Assembly (NCBI GenBank): GCA_963738345.1
Contig: CAVTWI010000002.1
Location: 4,650,001 to 4,714,000, forward strand
Origin: Bog-159 sp963738345
GTDB taxonomy: Bacteria > Acidobacteriota > Terriglobia > Bryobacterales > Bryobacteraceae
Reading direction: 5' to 3'
DNA length: 64,000 bases
A program made the position numbers and the translations under genes. The notes beneath the pieces are model-generated. The model was not told the origin of the DNA and made no database searches. It worked only from the letters and a program-made list of their open reading frames with translations. Below, one piece after another: positions 8,643 through 16,827 of this stretch. Every line of letters starts with the position of its first letter. Position 1 is the stretch's first letter.

Positions 8643-8950
8643 TTATGTCCCGACGGCTACACCCGCTTGGGCAGAACTTTGGCCAAATCGCGGTGAGCAT
8701 GCAGGATGGGCTTTCAGCCGTCCAAGGTAGGCGGCGAGTTGGTCTTCTGGAATACCCTCGCCGCGTTCCATTTCTGCAATGCCCGTGCGAATCTTCGCAT
8801 CAATTATTTGCCGGTTAGCCGTCAGCAAATCGTCCTGCTCGTGCAGGACCTCGAGGGCGCGATCTATCACGTCATCGGGTTTGATATGCGCCTGACTGTA
8901 TGGCTTCAGCAACGCGATGCTCCTGCTCGGGTTTCAACTGAATCGTCATG
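8643..8950 (-). pseudogene. ParD-type antitoxin, frameshifted and fused to a toxin tail
   Basis: The N-terminus of a ParD-family antitoxin starts at ATG 8950 (MTIQLKPEQEHRVAEAIQS, then GAYQNP). The remainder (DDVIDRALEVLHEQDDLL, GIAEMERGEGIPEDQLAAYL) continues in another frame. One base is missing in the C run near 8872-8876. After GRLKAHP the sequence no longer matches antitoxins. It instead carries, in another frame, the end of the partner toxin (see 8657-8707). The module has therefore lost its toxin by deletion and its antitoxin by a 1-bp frameshift, unless the frameshift is a sequencing error. Confidence 0.7.
8657..8707 (-). pseudogene. C-terminal scrap of a RelE/ParE-type toxin
   Basis: Seventeen codons read ILHAHRDLAKVLPKRV followed by TAG. 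The pattern LH-x-HRDLxxVL is the usual last strand and helix of RelE/ParE toxins. It lies directly after the antitoxin's last conserved residues, where the toxin's end would lie if nearly all of its reading frame had been deleted. The call rests on a short match. Confidence 0.5.
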
Positions 8951-9012
8951 CGATTTCAGGTTATTAGCTGCGGAAGCTCGTGTCAAATGGCGGTGCAGCA
9001 AATTCTGTCCAT

Positions 9013-9687
9013 CTACTGGGTGCAGTGGCGGGGAGCGTCGATACTTACATTATTGATGGCGAAAGAGCCGGGATAAGGAGGTGCCGTGGTGGTGGTGAAG
9101 AACACTGCCTGGCTGATTTCGGCTTGGGAATCCACCGCGCCCAGGAATACGGCTGAATTGTTGGCTTTGGCGTAGGCTTCCCCTTGCGCGCTGAAGGTGG
9201 CTAGAAGTTGGCCGGCCGAATTGTAGAGCGAAAGGCTGATATTAAACGGGAGAGGATTCGACGGGGGATTGGTGGCGTTGTAATCCATTTGCGCGCCGAC
9301 GGCGGAGACGGGCGTGGCGAAGGTGATGACGATGGGGCCGGAGGGTCCGAACTGGCCGGTGAAGACGAGGGGGGCTCCAGGGGCGAAGTTGCCGTCCCAG
9401 GGGACTCCGGCGCTACCTTCGGTGGACGGCATGAGGGGACCGGTACTGCTCAAGGTGGCGACGAGTCCGCCATTGGTGGTGACCTGGATTGGGGCCGTGA
9501 TGGCGCCCAAATTGGCGATCTGGGCCCAGCTTAGCAGGTCGTTGCCAGCCAAGGCACTGCGGGAATTGACCGGGGCGATGCCGGCTTGCGCGGGTAGCGT
9601 GCCCGCAGCCAGGATCAATAGCGCGGAGGCGGCCCACGCGGCCGTCTTGAGGGCAACAGACTTCTTGGTATGCATGTAGTGTTTCAT
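9013..9687 (-). CDS. Secreted hypothetical protein, possibly a target of the adjacent response regulator
   Basis: 224 residues. The ATG at 9687 has an AAGGA ribosome site 5 bp upstream. A long basic signal peptide is present (MKHYMHTKKSVALKTAAWAA, hydrophobic core SALLILAAGTLPAQA). The mature part is beta-rich and low in charge (PLVFTGQFGPSGPIVITF, SLYNSAGQLLATFSA), resembling jelly-roll or PEP-CTERM-like surface proteins, but there is no PEP-CTERM anchor at the C-terminus. An 18-bp sequence shared with the control region of the neighbouring two-component pair lies about 80 bp upstream (9767-9784). Confidence 0.6.
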   Translation of the reverse strand: MKHYMHTKKSVALKTAAWAASALLILAAGTLPAQAGIAPVNSRSALAGNDLLSWAQIANLGAITAPIQVTTNGGLVATLSSTGPLMPSTEGSAGVPWDGNFAPGAPLVFTGQFGPSGPIVITFATPVSAVGAQMDYNATNPPSNPLPFNISLSLYNSAGQLLATFSAQGEAYAKANNSAVFLGAVDSQAEISQAVFFTTTTAPPYPGSFAINNVSIDAPRHCTQ

Positions 9688-9766
9688 TTGGATTCCTTTT
9701 GGTGGCGGCTTTTTATTGATTGAGCGCCGCCCACCAGATGATTGTGCGTCAGGCGGCCGCGCGCGT

Positions 9767-9784
9767 CACCACCTACGCAGGTAG
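9767..9784 (-). promoter_or_regulatory. Candidate operator upstream of the secreted-protein gene
   Basis: On the minus strand the site reads CTACCTGCGTAGGTGGTG, with a dyad ACCT-4-AGGT. The same 18 bases with one mismatch occur at 10507-10524 between the divergent regulator and kinase genes. Both copies have the same orientation relative to the downstream gene (minus-strand gene at 9687; plus-strand gene at 10553). Binding by the LuxR-type regulator encoded between them is an inference. Confidence 0.4.
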
Positions 9785-9793
9785 GGACGTAGA

Positions 9794-10462
9794 CTAACGC
9801 AGGAGTCCGCTTTGGAGGGCTTTGGCCACCGCTTCGCTGCGGGAATGGACGTGGAGCTTATCGTAGATATGGCGCACGTGATAGGAAACGGTGTTGACGC
9901 TAACGCCCAGTTTGACGGCGGCGGTTTTATAATTTTCGCCATGCACCAGGAGGTTGAGAATGCGGACTTCGTGGGGCGTTAATTGATAGTCCGCCTTCGG
10001 CGGGGGCTGCACGCGACGGAATAACTCGACCACGCGGCGGGCGACTTCGGGCGACATGGGGGAACCGCCGGCAGCGGAGTCGCGAATGGCTTCGAGAAGG
10101 CGGACGGGGGGCGTGTTCTTCAGCAGGTAGCCGTTGGCGCCGGCGCAGAGAGCTTCGAGGATGCGTTCGTCATCGTCATAAACGGTAAGCACCAGCGGCG
10201 AAACGGCGGGCCAGCGGTCGCGGATGCGGCGGGTGCCTTCGATGCCGTTCATACCGGGGAGTCCGATATCGATTAACGCGACGTGGGGGGGGGCGGCGCT
10301 CGACTGGGCTAGGGCGGCTTCCATGGAGCCAAAAGACCCGGCGCATTCAAAACCCGGCGTGCCGGCGATTAGCGCGGTGAGGCTGTTGCGGATTTCCGGC
10401 TGATCTTCGACGATCCAGACGCGAGTGACGGCAGGATCGACGGCGGTGGTTGTGCCAGGCAT
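9794..10462 (-). CDS. NarL/FixJ-type response regulator
   Basis: 222 residues from ATG 10462 (a GTG 45 bp upstream is less likely). The receiver domain covers residues 13-130, with the acidic pocket EDQ (19-21), phospho-acceptor Asp65 in LIDIGLPGMNG, Thr in LVLTVYDD and Lys in YLLKNTPP. The LuxR-type HTH is at the C-terminus (LTPHEVRILNLLVHGENYK, then LGVSVNTVSYHVRHIYDKL). The histidine kinase at 10553 is divergent with a 90-bp gap and is its likely partner. Genes with the 18-bp site at 9767 and 10507 are candidate targets. Confidence 0.92.
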   Translation of the reverse strand: MPGTTTAVDPAVTRVWIVEDQPEIRNSLTALIAGTPGFECAGSFGSMEAALAQSSAAPPHVALIDIGLPGMNGIEGTRRIRDRWPAVSPLVLTVYDDDERILEALCAGANGYLLKNTPPVRLLEAIRDSAAGGSPMSPEVARRVVELFRRVQPPPKADYQLTPHEVRILNLLVHGENYKTAAVKLGVSVNTVSYHVRHIYDKLHVHSRSEAVAKALQSGLLR

Positions 10463-10506
10463 GAGTCCCCCGGTGCGAAAGTAACACGGAAGCGGAGGTG
10501 GGGGCA

Positions 10507-10524
10507 CTACCTGCGTGGGTGGTG
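10507..10524 (+). promoter_or_regulatory. Candidate operator between response regulator and kinase
   Basis: The plus strand reads CTACCTGCGTGGGTGGTG, 17 of 18 identical to the reverse complement of 9767-9784. It lies 45 bp upstream of the regulator ATG and about 30 bp upstream of the kinase ATG, where autoregulation would act. Confidence 0.4.
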
Positions 10525-10552
10525 GCGGCAGGAGGGAAGAAATCCTGCGAGA

Positions 10553-13500
10553 ATGGCAAATTCAATGTCAACCCAGTGGCGGTCTTTTGCGGCGGTGGTG
10601 TTCTTAGTTGGGAGCGTGGTTTGGAGGCTGCAGGCGGAACGTCTGCCGCTGCATGTATACACGCCGGCGGACGGGCTGACGGCGGAGGGCGAGTTTGGGC
10701 AGATGATGCAGGACTCGCGGCGATTCCTGTGGTTCGTCACGCTGGATGGCGTGACGCGCTTCGACGGGCAATCGTCGCGGAGTTACGGCGCAAAAGACGG
10801 CTTGCTGGGCGTGCAACAAATGATCCAAGCGGCCACTGGGGATTATTGGGTGGCGACGACTTCCGGATTGGTCCATTACCAACCCGAGGCCGCGCCGGAG
10901 CGCCGATTCGAGCGGGTGGCGGTGGGGCAGAGCAAGGACAGCAACCAGGTCTATCAGTTGGCCGACGATGGGCAGCGCGGCCTATGGATTTCTACGGCGG
11001 AGGGGATCTATCACCGGCGGCCCAGCGTAAAGAATTTCAAAGCCGAGCTGGTTTTTCGTTCGATGGGTTATGCGTCGCAACACTTGCTGGTGGATCGGGG
11101 GGGGGCTCTATGGTTTGGTGCGCATAACAGCGGGGTGCACAGGATCCGGCCGGATGGCGCGATCGAGAGTTACGGGGCTGAGGAGGGATTGCCGCGCTAT
11201 ACCGATGAAGTATTGGTGGAAGGCCGCGACGGCCGCATCTGGATGGGGGCGCGCGACGGGTTGCTGGAGCTTGACCCGAGGGCGAGGCCGGGGGCGAAAA
11301 TCGTTCGGCAGAGGATCGATACGCTGTTTGGGACCGACCAGAATATCGTTTATGGCATGTGCGCGACTACGGACGGCGAGCTTTGGCTTGCGACGGGGAT
11401 GGGGCTGGTGGAGTATGACGGAAAGCGCGTCCGGCTTTTCAGCAGGAAAAACGGGCTGAGCCAGGACCGGCTTTCGTCGATACTCTCCGACCGCGACGGC
11501 AATTTATGGTTGGGGACGCCGGGGGCCGGAGTGATGCGCTTCAACCGGTACGGTTTCACCAGCTTTGGGGAAGACGACGGCGCGGCCGAGGATTCGGCGA
11601 ATTCGATTTTAGCTTTCCCGACGGGAGAAGTGGCGGCGGTGGTGGGTCCGCCCAAGAGTTATGCGCTGGAGTTGTGGACCAGTGAAGCACAGCGGTTCCG
11701 CCGCATACAGCCGCGTTTTCCGGTTTCGGTTACCGGCTTCGGAGTAGCTCGCGGCAGTTTGTTGGTGGGGGATCATCTGGGGGAAAGCTGGATCCCGACG
11801 CATGACGGGCTGGCGCGCTTCCCGGCGACTCGAACAGTGGCGGAACTCGACGGACTGCGTCCTTCGAAGATCTTCACGGTGGCGGATGGGCTACCGTCGA
11901 ACAACGTGGCGTCAGCCTATGAAGACGCGCGCGGCGACATTTGGATTGCGCTGCGCTTTCCGCCCAAATTCGCGCTGGCGCGGTGGGTGCGCAGCCTCGA
12001 CCGCATTGAGGACTTAACGGATACGATGCCGCCGTGGCCCAGCCGCATGGTTACGTCGTATGCCCAAAGCCCATCGGGCAGCATGTGGTTTGGCATGGGG
12101 CTGGGGGGGGTGGCCCGATATAAAGACGGCGTCTTCCGCATCATTCCGGCCGGCAGCCAGACGGTGGGGTCGCACGTTAGGGATGTGTATAGCGATGCCG
12201 CGGGGGTAGTTTGGGGGTCCACTTTGCATGACGGATTCTTCCGGATTGACGACGGCGATTCCGAGCATCCGCGGGTGACTCACTTTCGCGAGAGCGAGGG
12301 GCTGGCGGGAGCGCGGGGGGGGTGCCTGACGGGTGACAGCATGGGACGGGTTTACTTGGGTAGCTCGAACGGCGTGGACCGGCTGGACCCAACGAGCGGC
12401 GCGATCTTGCATCTGGGAACGCGCGACGGACTACCGAGTGGAGTATTGATGGGATGCACGCGGGACGCCGCGGGCCAACTTTGGTTCAACACCGATAAAG
12501 GGCTGGCGCGGCTTCCGCTGGCGCCCACAGGGGGAACGGAGGCACCACCGGCGATGATCACTGCGGTGGAGGTGGCCGACCATCCGCTGGCGCTGCCGGA
12601 TCTGGGGTCCGCGCAGGTGGAGGGTCCGGTGGTGGCGGCGGGCCAGAACCGTTTGCAAATCGGTTTTGGCGCGGTGAGTCTGGATAGTCTCCTGCGCTAC
12701 CGTTACAAACTGGGCGATACCGATGCGGCGTGGAGCAAGCCGGCAGCGCTGCCCATGGTGATCTATCCTAATTTGCGGCCGGGCAAATATCGCTTCCTGG
12801 TGCAAACCGTGAGCCGGGGGGTGGGACCGGGGGGGGCGCCGGCCAGTTTCACGTTTACCATTTTGCCGCCCATTTGGCAGCGCTGGTGGTTCCTTTTGCT
12901 GGCGGCTGCGGTAGTGGCGGGGGCGACCTATTGGGCGTATCGATACCGCTTGGAACAATTGCTGGCGGTGGAACGGTTGCGAACGCGCATCGCGACGGAT
13001 TTGCACGACGATATCGGATCGGCACTGTCGCAGATCGCACTGCTGAGCGAGGGTGTGCGGCGCAATGTTACGCCCGGCGACGATGGAGTGGCCGCGCCTC
13101 TGGAGCGCATCGCGGAAGTGGCGCGAGAGACTACGGCAGTTATGTCTGACATTGTGTGGGCGATCAACCCGGAACGGGATTCGCTGGGCGATTTGTCGGT
13201 CCGGGTACGAAGGTTTGCGACAGATGTATTTTCCGCACGCGACATCGATTGCGCGGTGATCACTCCAGAAAGCGACGAAGAACTAAAACTGGGGATCGAG
13301 ATGCGGCGGCAACTGCTGCTGATGATCAAGGAGGCGATTCACAATGCGGTGCGGCACGCGGGGTGTACGGAGGTGCGTATTGAGTTGATGCGGGATCGCG
13401 GGGCGCTGGTGTTTCGTATGGCGGATAACGGCGTGGGCTTCGATACGGGTGTGGAGCGCGAGGGGCACGGCTTGGGCAGCATGCGGGCGCGGGCCCGGAA

Positions 13501-13570
13501 ACTGGGTGGTGAGATCACGATCGAATCGGGAAGTGAGGGGACGCGACTGGAGTTTCGCGGGCCGGCTTGA
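10553..13570 (+). CDS. Beta-propeller sensor histidine kinase (Reg_prop / Y_Y_Y / HisKA_3)
   Basis: 1005 residues. After an N-terminal signal or anchor (SFAAVVFLVGSVVWRLQA), the periplasmic part (about 30-690) holds two-component-regulator propeller repeats such as QDSRRFLWFVTLDGVTRF and SDRDGNLWLGTPGAGV. A Y_Y_Y domain (about 695-765, RYRYKLGDTDAAWSKP) follows, and one membrane helix (WWFLLLAAAVVAGATYW). The cytoplasmic HisKA_3 box contains phospho-acceptor His818 (DLHDDIGSALSQI). The ATPase has N, G1 and G2 boxes (EAIHNAVRHAG, MADNGVGFD, GHGLGSMRARA). There is no fused receiver, so it needs the separate regulator at 9794. The 3' end overlaps rlmA by 56 bp in convergent orientation. Confidence 0.92.
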   Translation: MANSMSTQWRSFAAVVFLVGSVVWRLQAERLPLHVYTPADGLTAEGEFGQMMQDSRRFLWFVTLDGVTRFDGQSSRSYGAKDGLLGVQQMIQAATGDYWVATTSGLVHYQPEAAPERRFERVAVGQSKDSNQVYQLADDGQRGLWISTAEGIYHRRPSVKNFKAELVFRSMGYASQHLLVDRGGALWFGAHNSGVHRIRPDGAIESYGAEEGLPRYTDEVLVEGRDGRIWMGARDGLLELDPRARPGAKIVRQRIDTLFGTDQNIVYGMCATTDGELWLATGMGLVEYDGKRVRLFSRKNGLSQDRLSSILSDRDGNLWLGTPGAGVMRFNRYGFTSFGEDDGAAEDSANSILAFPTGEVAAVVGPPKSYALELWTSEAQRFRRIQPRFPVSVTGFGVARGSLLVGDHLGESWIPTHDGLARFPATRTVAELDGLRPSKIFTVADGLPSNNVASAYEDARGDIWIALRFPPKFALARWVRSLDRIEDLTDTMPPWPSRMVTSYAQSPSGSMWFGMGLGGVARYKDGVFRIIPAGSQTVGSHVRDVYSDAAGVVWGSTLHDGFFRIDDGDSEHPRVTHFRESEGLAGARGGCLTGDSMGRVYLGSSNGVDRLDPTSGAILHLGTRDGLPSGVLMGCTRDAAGQLWFNTDKGLARLPLAPTGGTEAPPAMITAVEVADHPLALPDLGSAQVEGPVVAAGQNRLQIGFGAVSLDSLLRYRYKLGDTDAAWSKPAALPMVIYPNLRPGKYRFLVQTVSRGVGPGGAPASFTFTILPPIWQRWWFLLLAAAVVAGATYWAYRYRLEQLLAVERLRTRIATDLHDDIGSALSQIALLSEGVRRNVTPGDDGVAAPLERIAEVARETTAVMSDIVWAINPERDSLGDLSVRVRRFATDVFSARDIDCAVITPESDEELKLGIEMRRQLLLMIKEAIHNAVRHAGCTEVRIELMRDRGALVFRMADNGVGFDTGVEREGHGLGSMRARARKLGGEITIESGSEGTRLEFRGPA

Positions 13571-14348
13571 CGGCGCGCGCCTTTTGCCGAAAGAGCAACA
13601 GGTCAAGACTGAACGTGAGCCGCATGGCGCGGGCGGGTTGCGGTTGCCTGGGCCTGTAGATGGAATGCAGGACATCTTGCACCGCGCCGGCGTCCAGATC
13701 CGCGGCGGTCGAGGCGCGGCGCTGATTGACTAAGGTGAAGGCGGGCGCTAATGTTTCAACGGCGCGGGCTACGCGGTCGCGGCCCACACCGCGCAATTCG
13801 ACGAGATCATCATGGGCGGGCAGGGCGACTAGGAGCCTTCCGTCGTCTCGCAATACGCGATGGAATTCGTGGGTGTTTATGCGCGCGGTGATCGACATGA
13901 CGATGGAAAAAGTGCGGCCGGCATATGGCACGAAGCGATCCGCATTTCCAACGATCCACTCGCAGTTGGGGTAGCGGCGGGCTGCCGCATCGATTGCCGG
14001 AATTGAAATGTCGATGCCATGCGCATTGAAGCCCGTCTCTTGCGCGAGGGCGCCGAGGTAGAAGCCTTCACCGCAGCCGGCATCGAGAACGATGTCGCGC
14101 GGCGATGCCGCCATCATCTCCGCGACCGCCGCCAGCAGCGGTTGGGTGACGCCGCTATCGTGCAATCGCCTGCGGCCAGCGATGGCTGCCGCGGTGTCGC
14201 CAGGGTGTTTGGATCGCCGCTCCTGCGGTTGGAGTAGGTTGATGTAGCCGCTGCGCGCGATATCGAAGGAGTGTCCGCGCGGGCAGACCAGGCGACGCTC
14301 GGCACGCACTAGCGCCAGGCCGCAGCCATGAACCGGGCAGAGGAGCAT
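13515..14348 (-). CDS. rlmA: 23S rRNA (guanine-N1)-methyltransferase, RlmA family
   Basis: 277 residues. The N-terminal zinc-finger region (LLCPVHGCGLALV, VCPRGHSFDIARSGYINLL) is diagnostic of RlmA, which methylates G745 or G748 in helix 35 of 23S rRNA using S-adenosylmethionine. The SAM-binding motif is VLDAGCGEGFYLGAL, and the rest of the Rossmann fold follows (GIDISIPAIDAAARRYP). The length matches the family. It is convergent with and overlaps the histidine kinase gene. Confidence 0.88.
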   Translation of the reverse strand: MLLCPVHGCGLALVRAERRLVCPRGHSFDIARSGYINLLQPQERRSKHPGDTAAAIAGRRRLHDSGVTQPLLAAVAEMMAASPRDIVLDAGCGEGFYLGALAQETGFNAHGIDISIPAIDAAARRYPNCEWIVGNADRFVPYAGRTFSIVMSITARINTHEFHRVLRDDGRLLVALPAHDDLVELRGVGRDRVARAVETLAPAFTLVNQRRASTAADLDAGAVQDVLHSIYRPRQPQPARAMRLTFSLDLLLFRQKARAVKPARETPVASPHFPIRS

Positions 14349-14358
14349 AAGTCGCAGG

Positions 14359-15516
14359 TTAGCCTATTCCGCTGAACATTTCCAGGGCGGTGCGGGCACG
14401 CTTGCGCATCATGGACTCGAAGGAAATGCGCGGCACGTCGATCATCTTGCGCACTTCGGCGTCGCGCAGCAAACGCTGCGCGGCGTTGGGCATGTGCGCG
14501 GCCGCGCGGTCGAAGGCGCCCTGGGAAGCGGCGCGCATGCCGGCGATGGCGCGGTAATAGCCTTGCTGGCCCTTCACCTTGTGACAACCGTTGACCAGCG
14601 CCGCCAACACTTCGTGGCTCTCTTCGAGTTGCGCCACCACGCCGCCCCACTCGTCCAGAAACGGGCACAAGCGGCAGCAGCGTGGATGCCGAGCGGCGCA
14701 GCACCTTCACCGCGCGCAGAGGATAGTGCCGGTGACCTTCGGCGGAGAGTCCGGTGAATTCATAGATCCGAACGGCGCGGGCAGAAGCGGCCGCGCTGGG
14801 AGAGATGATCCATGACGGGCGCGGTGCGCGCAGTTCGCTTCCAGAAGCCCATCCCTTGAGATAAGTCGCCGCGGTTGTGCGCCAGGGTCATCGAGAGGCG
14901 CAACAGGTCGAGTTCGGCGCCGCGCTCTGCGGCGCACTCATCAAAGACCGCTTGTTCGCGATCGATCTCGGCTTCGATGGCGGCTTGCGCTTCGTCGGCG
15001 GAAACCGTATCACCGAGTTCGAGCAGGTAGCCCAGGCCGCCGGCAATGGCGCTCCACTGTTCGCCGTTGTGGCCGCTAACGCCGCGGACGGCGCGGATGG
15101 AAATGCCATCTTCGGTCCAGGCGCGCGAGGCGAGAGCCAGGCGCAGCATGGGCCGCAGTACATCGCGTGTCGCGGGACTCGCGCCATACGATGCCGCGGA
15201 TTTTGGTATCGACGTCGGTAGGCACGAACGTGGCGACGGTAGCGTGATGACAGGCCAGGCAGAAGGCGAAGTAGTCCTGCAACTGCTCCTCGATGTGGAG
15301 GCCGGGGCGCAGGATGTTTTCCCAATTGGCGAGAATGCGCAGGAAGCCGTCGGGCGAGTGGCCGAGTTCGATCAGGCGGCCGGGTTCGGGTGGCACGTGG
15401 CTCAAGGAAGGGGCGGTGCTGCGGACCTGCGCGATCAGCGTCTCAGGGCCGATCCACGGAGCCCACGCGTGGGCGGGGTGGTTTGATGAGGGGGGCGGAC
15501 AAGCTACCAGTATGAC
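14359..15516 (-). pseudogene. Conserved hypothetical gene broken by three +1 frame shifts
   Basis: A single protein can be read through three frame changes, all one extra base. Frame A covers about 15510-15178 (APWIGPETLIAQVRST, ENILRPGLHIEEQLQD, FCLACHHATVATF), frame B about 15174-14780 (GLGYLLELGDTVSADEAQ), frame C about 14776-14668 (IYEFTGLSAEGHRHYPLRA) and frame D 14665-14359 (CPFLDEWGGVVAQLEESHE). Junctions lie near 15176, 14778 and 14666, the last being CTT-G-TGC. The joined product is about 380 residues with no family recognised; CLACHH looks like a CxxCH haem site but there is no supporting context. Amino-acid sense is kept on both sides of each break, which suggests sequencing error or very recent loss. 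The start codon is unclear. Confidence 0.55.
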
Positions 15517-15543
15517 GCGGCGGCGGTGATAATATATGGACAC

Positions 15544-16725
15544 ATGAAGCTCGTAGCCGTGCTTCTTTATCTGTCTGGAGCAGCGTTCGCGCAATCCAGT
15601 ACCCCGGCGGCGCCCGGTCACGACCCGGCTGCCGAGAGGGACCAAGCCGTCCAATATCTGAACAAGGCCCAGCCATTACTGGCGCTTCCGCTGGTGGAAG
15701 ATTTGTTGGCGGCCAATCCGAACGATGCGGCCGCGCAGGGCTGGCTGGCGTACTGCCTGTTTTCGAAATCACGGACCACGGCCACGCCGGAAGAGGCGCC
15801 CGCACTGGTGAAGCGCGCTCACGCGGCCGCTGTGCGATCGAAGGAACTGGGCAGCACATGGCCGATGCTCGATACGCTGATTACCGCGCTTGAGGGACCA
15901 CCGGCGTCCGCGCAGCCGTTTTCATCGAGCGCGGAAGCCAACGCCAAGATGAAGGAAGGCGAAGTCGCTTTCGGAAAAGGCGATAACACTGGGGCGCTGG
16001 CGGCTTACACCGCCGCCTTGAAGATCGATCCAAAGCTTTACCTCGCGGCGCTGTTCGCAGGCGACGTTTGTTTCCGGACAAAGGACACCGCGTGCGCGGC
16101 GGAGTGGTTCGGCAAGGCGGTAGCTATCGATCCGCGCAGGGAGACTGCTTACCGCTATTGGGGCGATGCGCTGATGGCGGCCGGCAAGAATATGGAAGCG
16201 CGCGATAAGTTCATTGAGGCGGTGATCGCGGAGCCTACCAAGTTGCCCTGGGGCAGCCTGGCGAACTGGGCCAAGAAAAACAATTGCACGCTATCGGCGC
16301 CCAAGATTGAGTTGCCCAAGATGAGCGACAATCCGCAGACCGTGAATGTGGACGTGAAAGACTTGGAAGGCAAAGACGACACCGGGCGGAGCGCATGGTT
16401 ATCTTATTCGCTGACGCGCGCGGCGTGGCGGCAGGCTGTCTTCGCCAAGAAATATCCGATGGAAGCGCAGTACCGGCATACGCTGGAGGAGGAAGCAGCG
16501 GCCCTGAATGCGACGGCTGAGGCAATCGATCCGTTGAAGACTACGCATCTCGATCCGCAGCTCGGAAATTTGCTGGCGCTGAAGCGGGACGGCCTGCTGG
16601 AAGCATGGATTTTACTGAGCAGCGGGGCAGACGCCGGCATCGTGAAGGACTACGCCGCCTATCGCGACGCGCACCATATGGAACTGCGCGCATACTTCGA
16701 TAAATACATCATTCACGCGAATTGA
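15544..16725 (+). CDS. Secreted TPR-repeat protein
   Basis: 393 residues from ATG 15544, chosen because it begins a signal peptide (MKLVAVLLYLSGAAFAQSS). Tetratricopeptide-type helices occupy about residues 30-230 (QGWLAYCLFSKSRT, GEVAFGKGDNTGALAAYTA, AALFAGDVCFRTKDTACA, YRYWGDALMAAGKNMEARD). The last 150 residues are charged and not recognisable. It is probably a periplasmic scaffold, and the partner is unknown. It is divergent from the broken gene at 14359. Confidence 0.75.
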   Translation: MKLVAVLLYLSGAAFAQSSTPAAPGHDPAAERDQAVQYLNKAQPLLALPLVEDLLAANPNDAAAQGWLAYCLFSKSRTTATPEEAPALVKRAHAAAVRSKELGSTWPMLDTLITALEGPPASAQPFSSSAEANAKMKEGEVAFGKGDNTGALAAYTAALKIDPKLYLAALFAGDVCFRTKDTACAAEWFGKAVAIDPRRETAYRYWGDALMAAGKNMEARDKFIEAVIAEPTKLPWGSLANWAKKNNCTLSAPKIELPKMSDNPQTVNVDVKDLEGKDDTGRSAWLSYSLTRAAWRQAVFAKKYPMEAQYRHTLEEEAAALNATAEAIDPLKTTHLDPQLGNLLALKRDGLLEAWILLSSGADAGIVKDYAAYRDAHHMELRAYFDKYIIHAN

Positions 16726-16827
16726 GGCGGGCGGCGGGCGTCACTCGGCGTGGGGAAATCGCCGTTGGGGGCGGAAAAGCGGCCAATCGGTCCCACCGCA
16801 CAGAACTCCTACCGTTTGTATGGTTTA

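Noticed and set aside
9013..9687. PEP-CTERM surface protein.
   Set aside because: The mature domain resembles such proteins, but the C-terminus ends in VSIDAPRHCTQ without the PEP motif, membrane helix or basic tail.
15230..15260. CxxCH (CLACHH) as evidence of a cytochrome c.
   Set aside because: There is a single motif in a gene without a signal peptide or other haem-protein features, and the reading frame itself is reconstructed.
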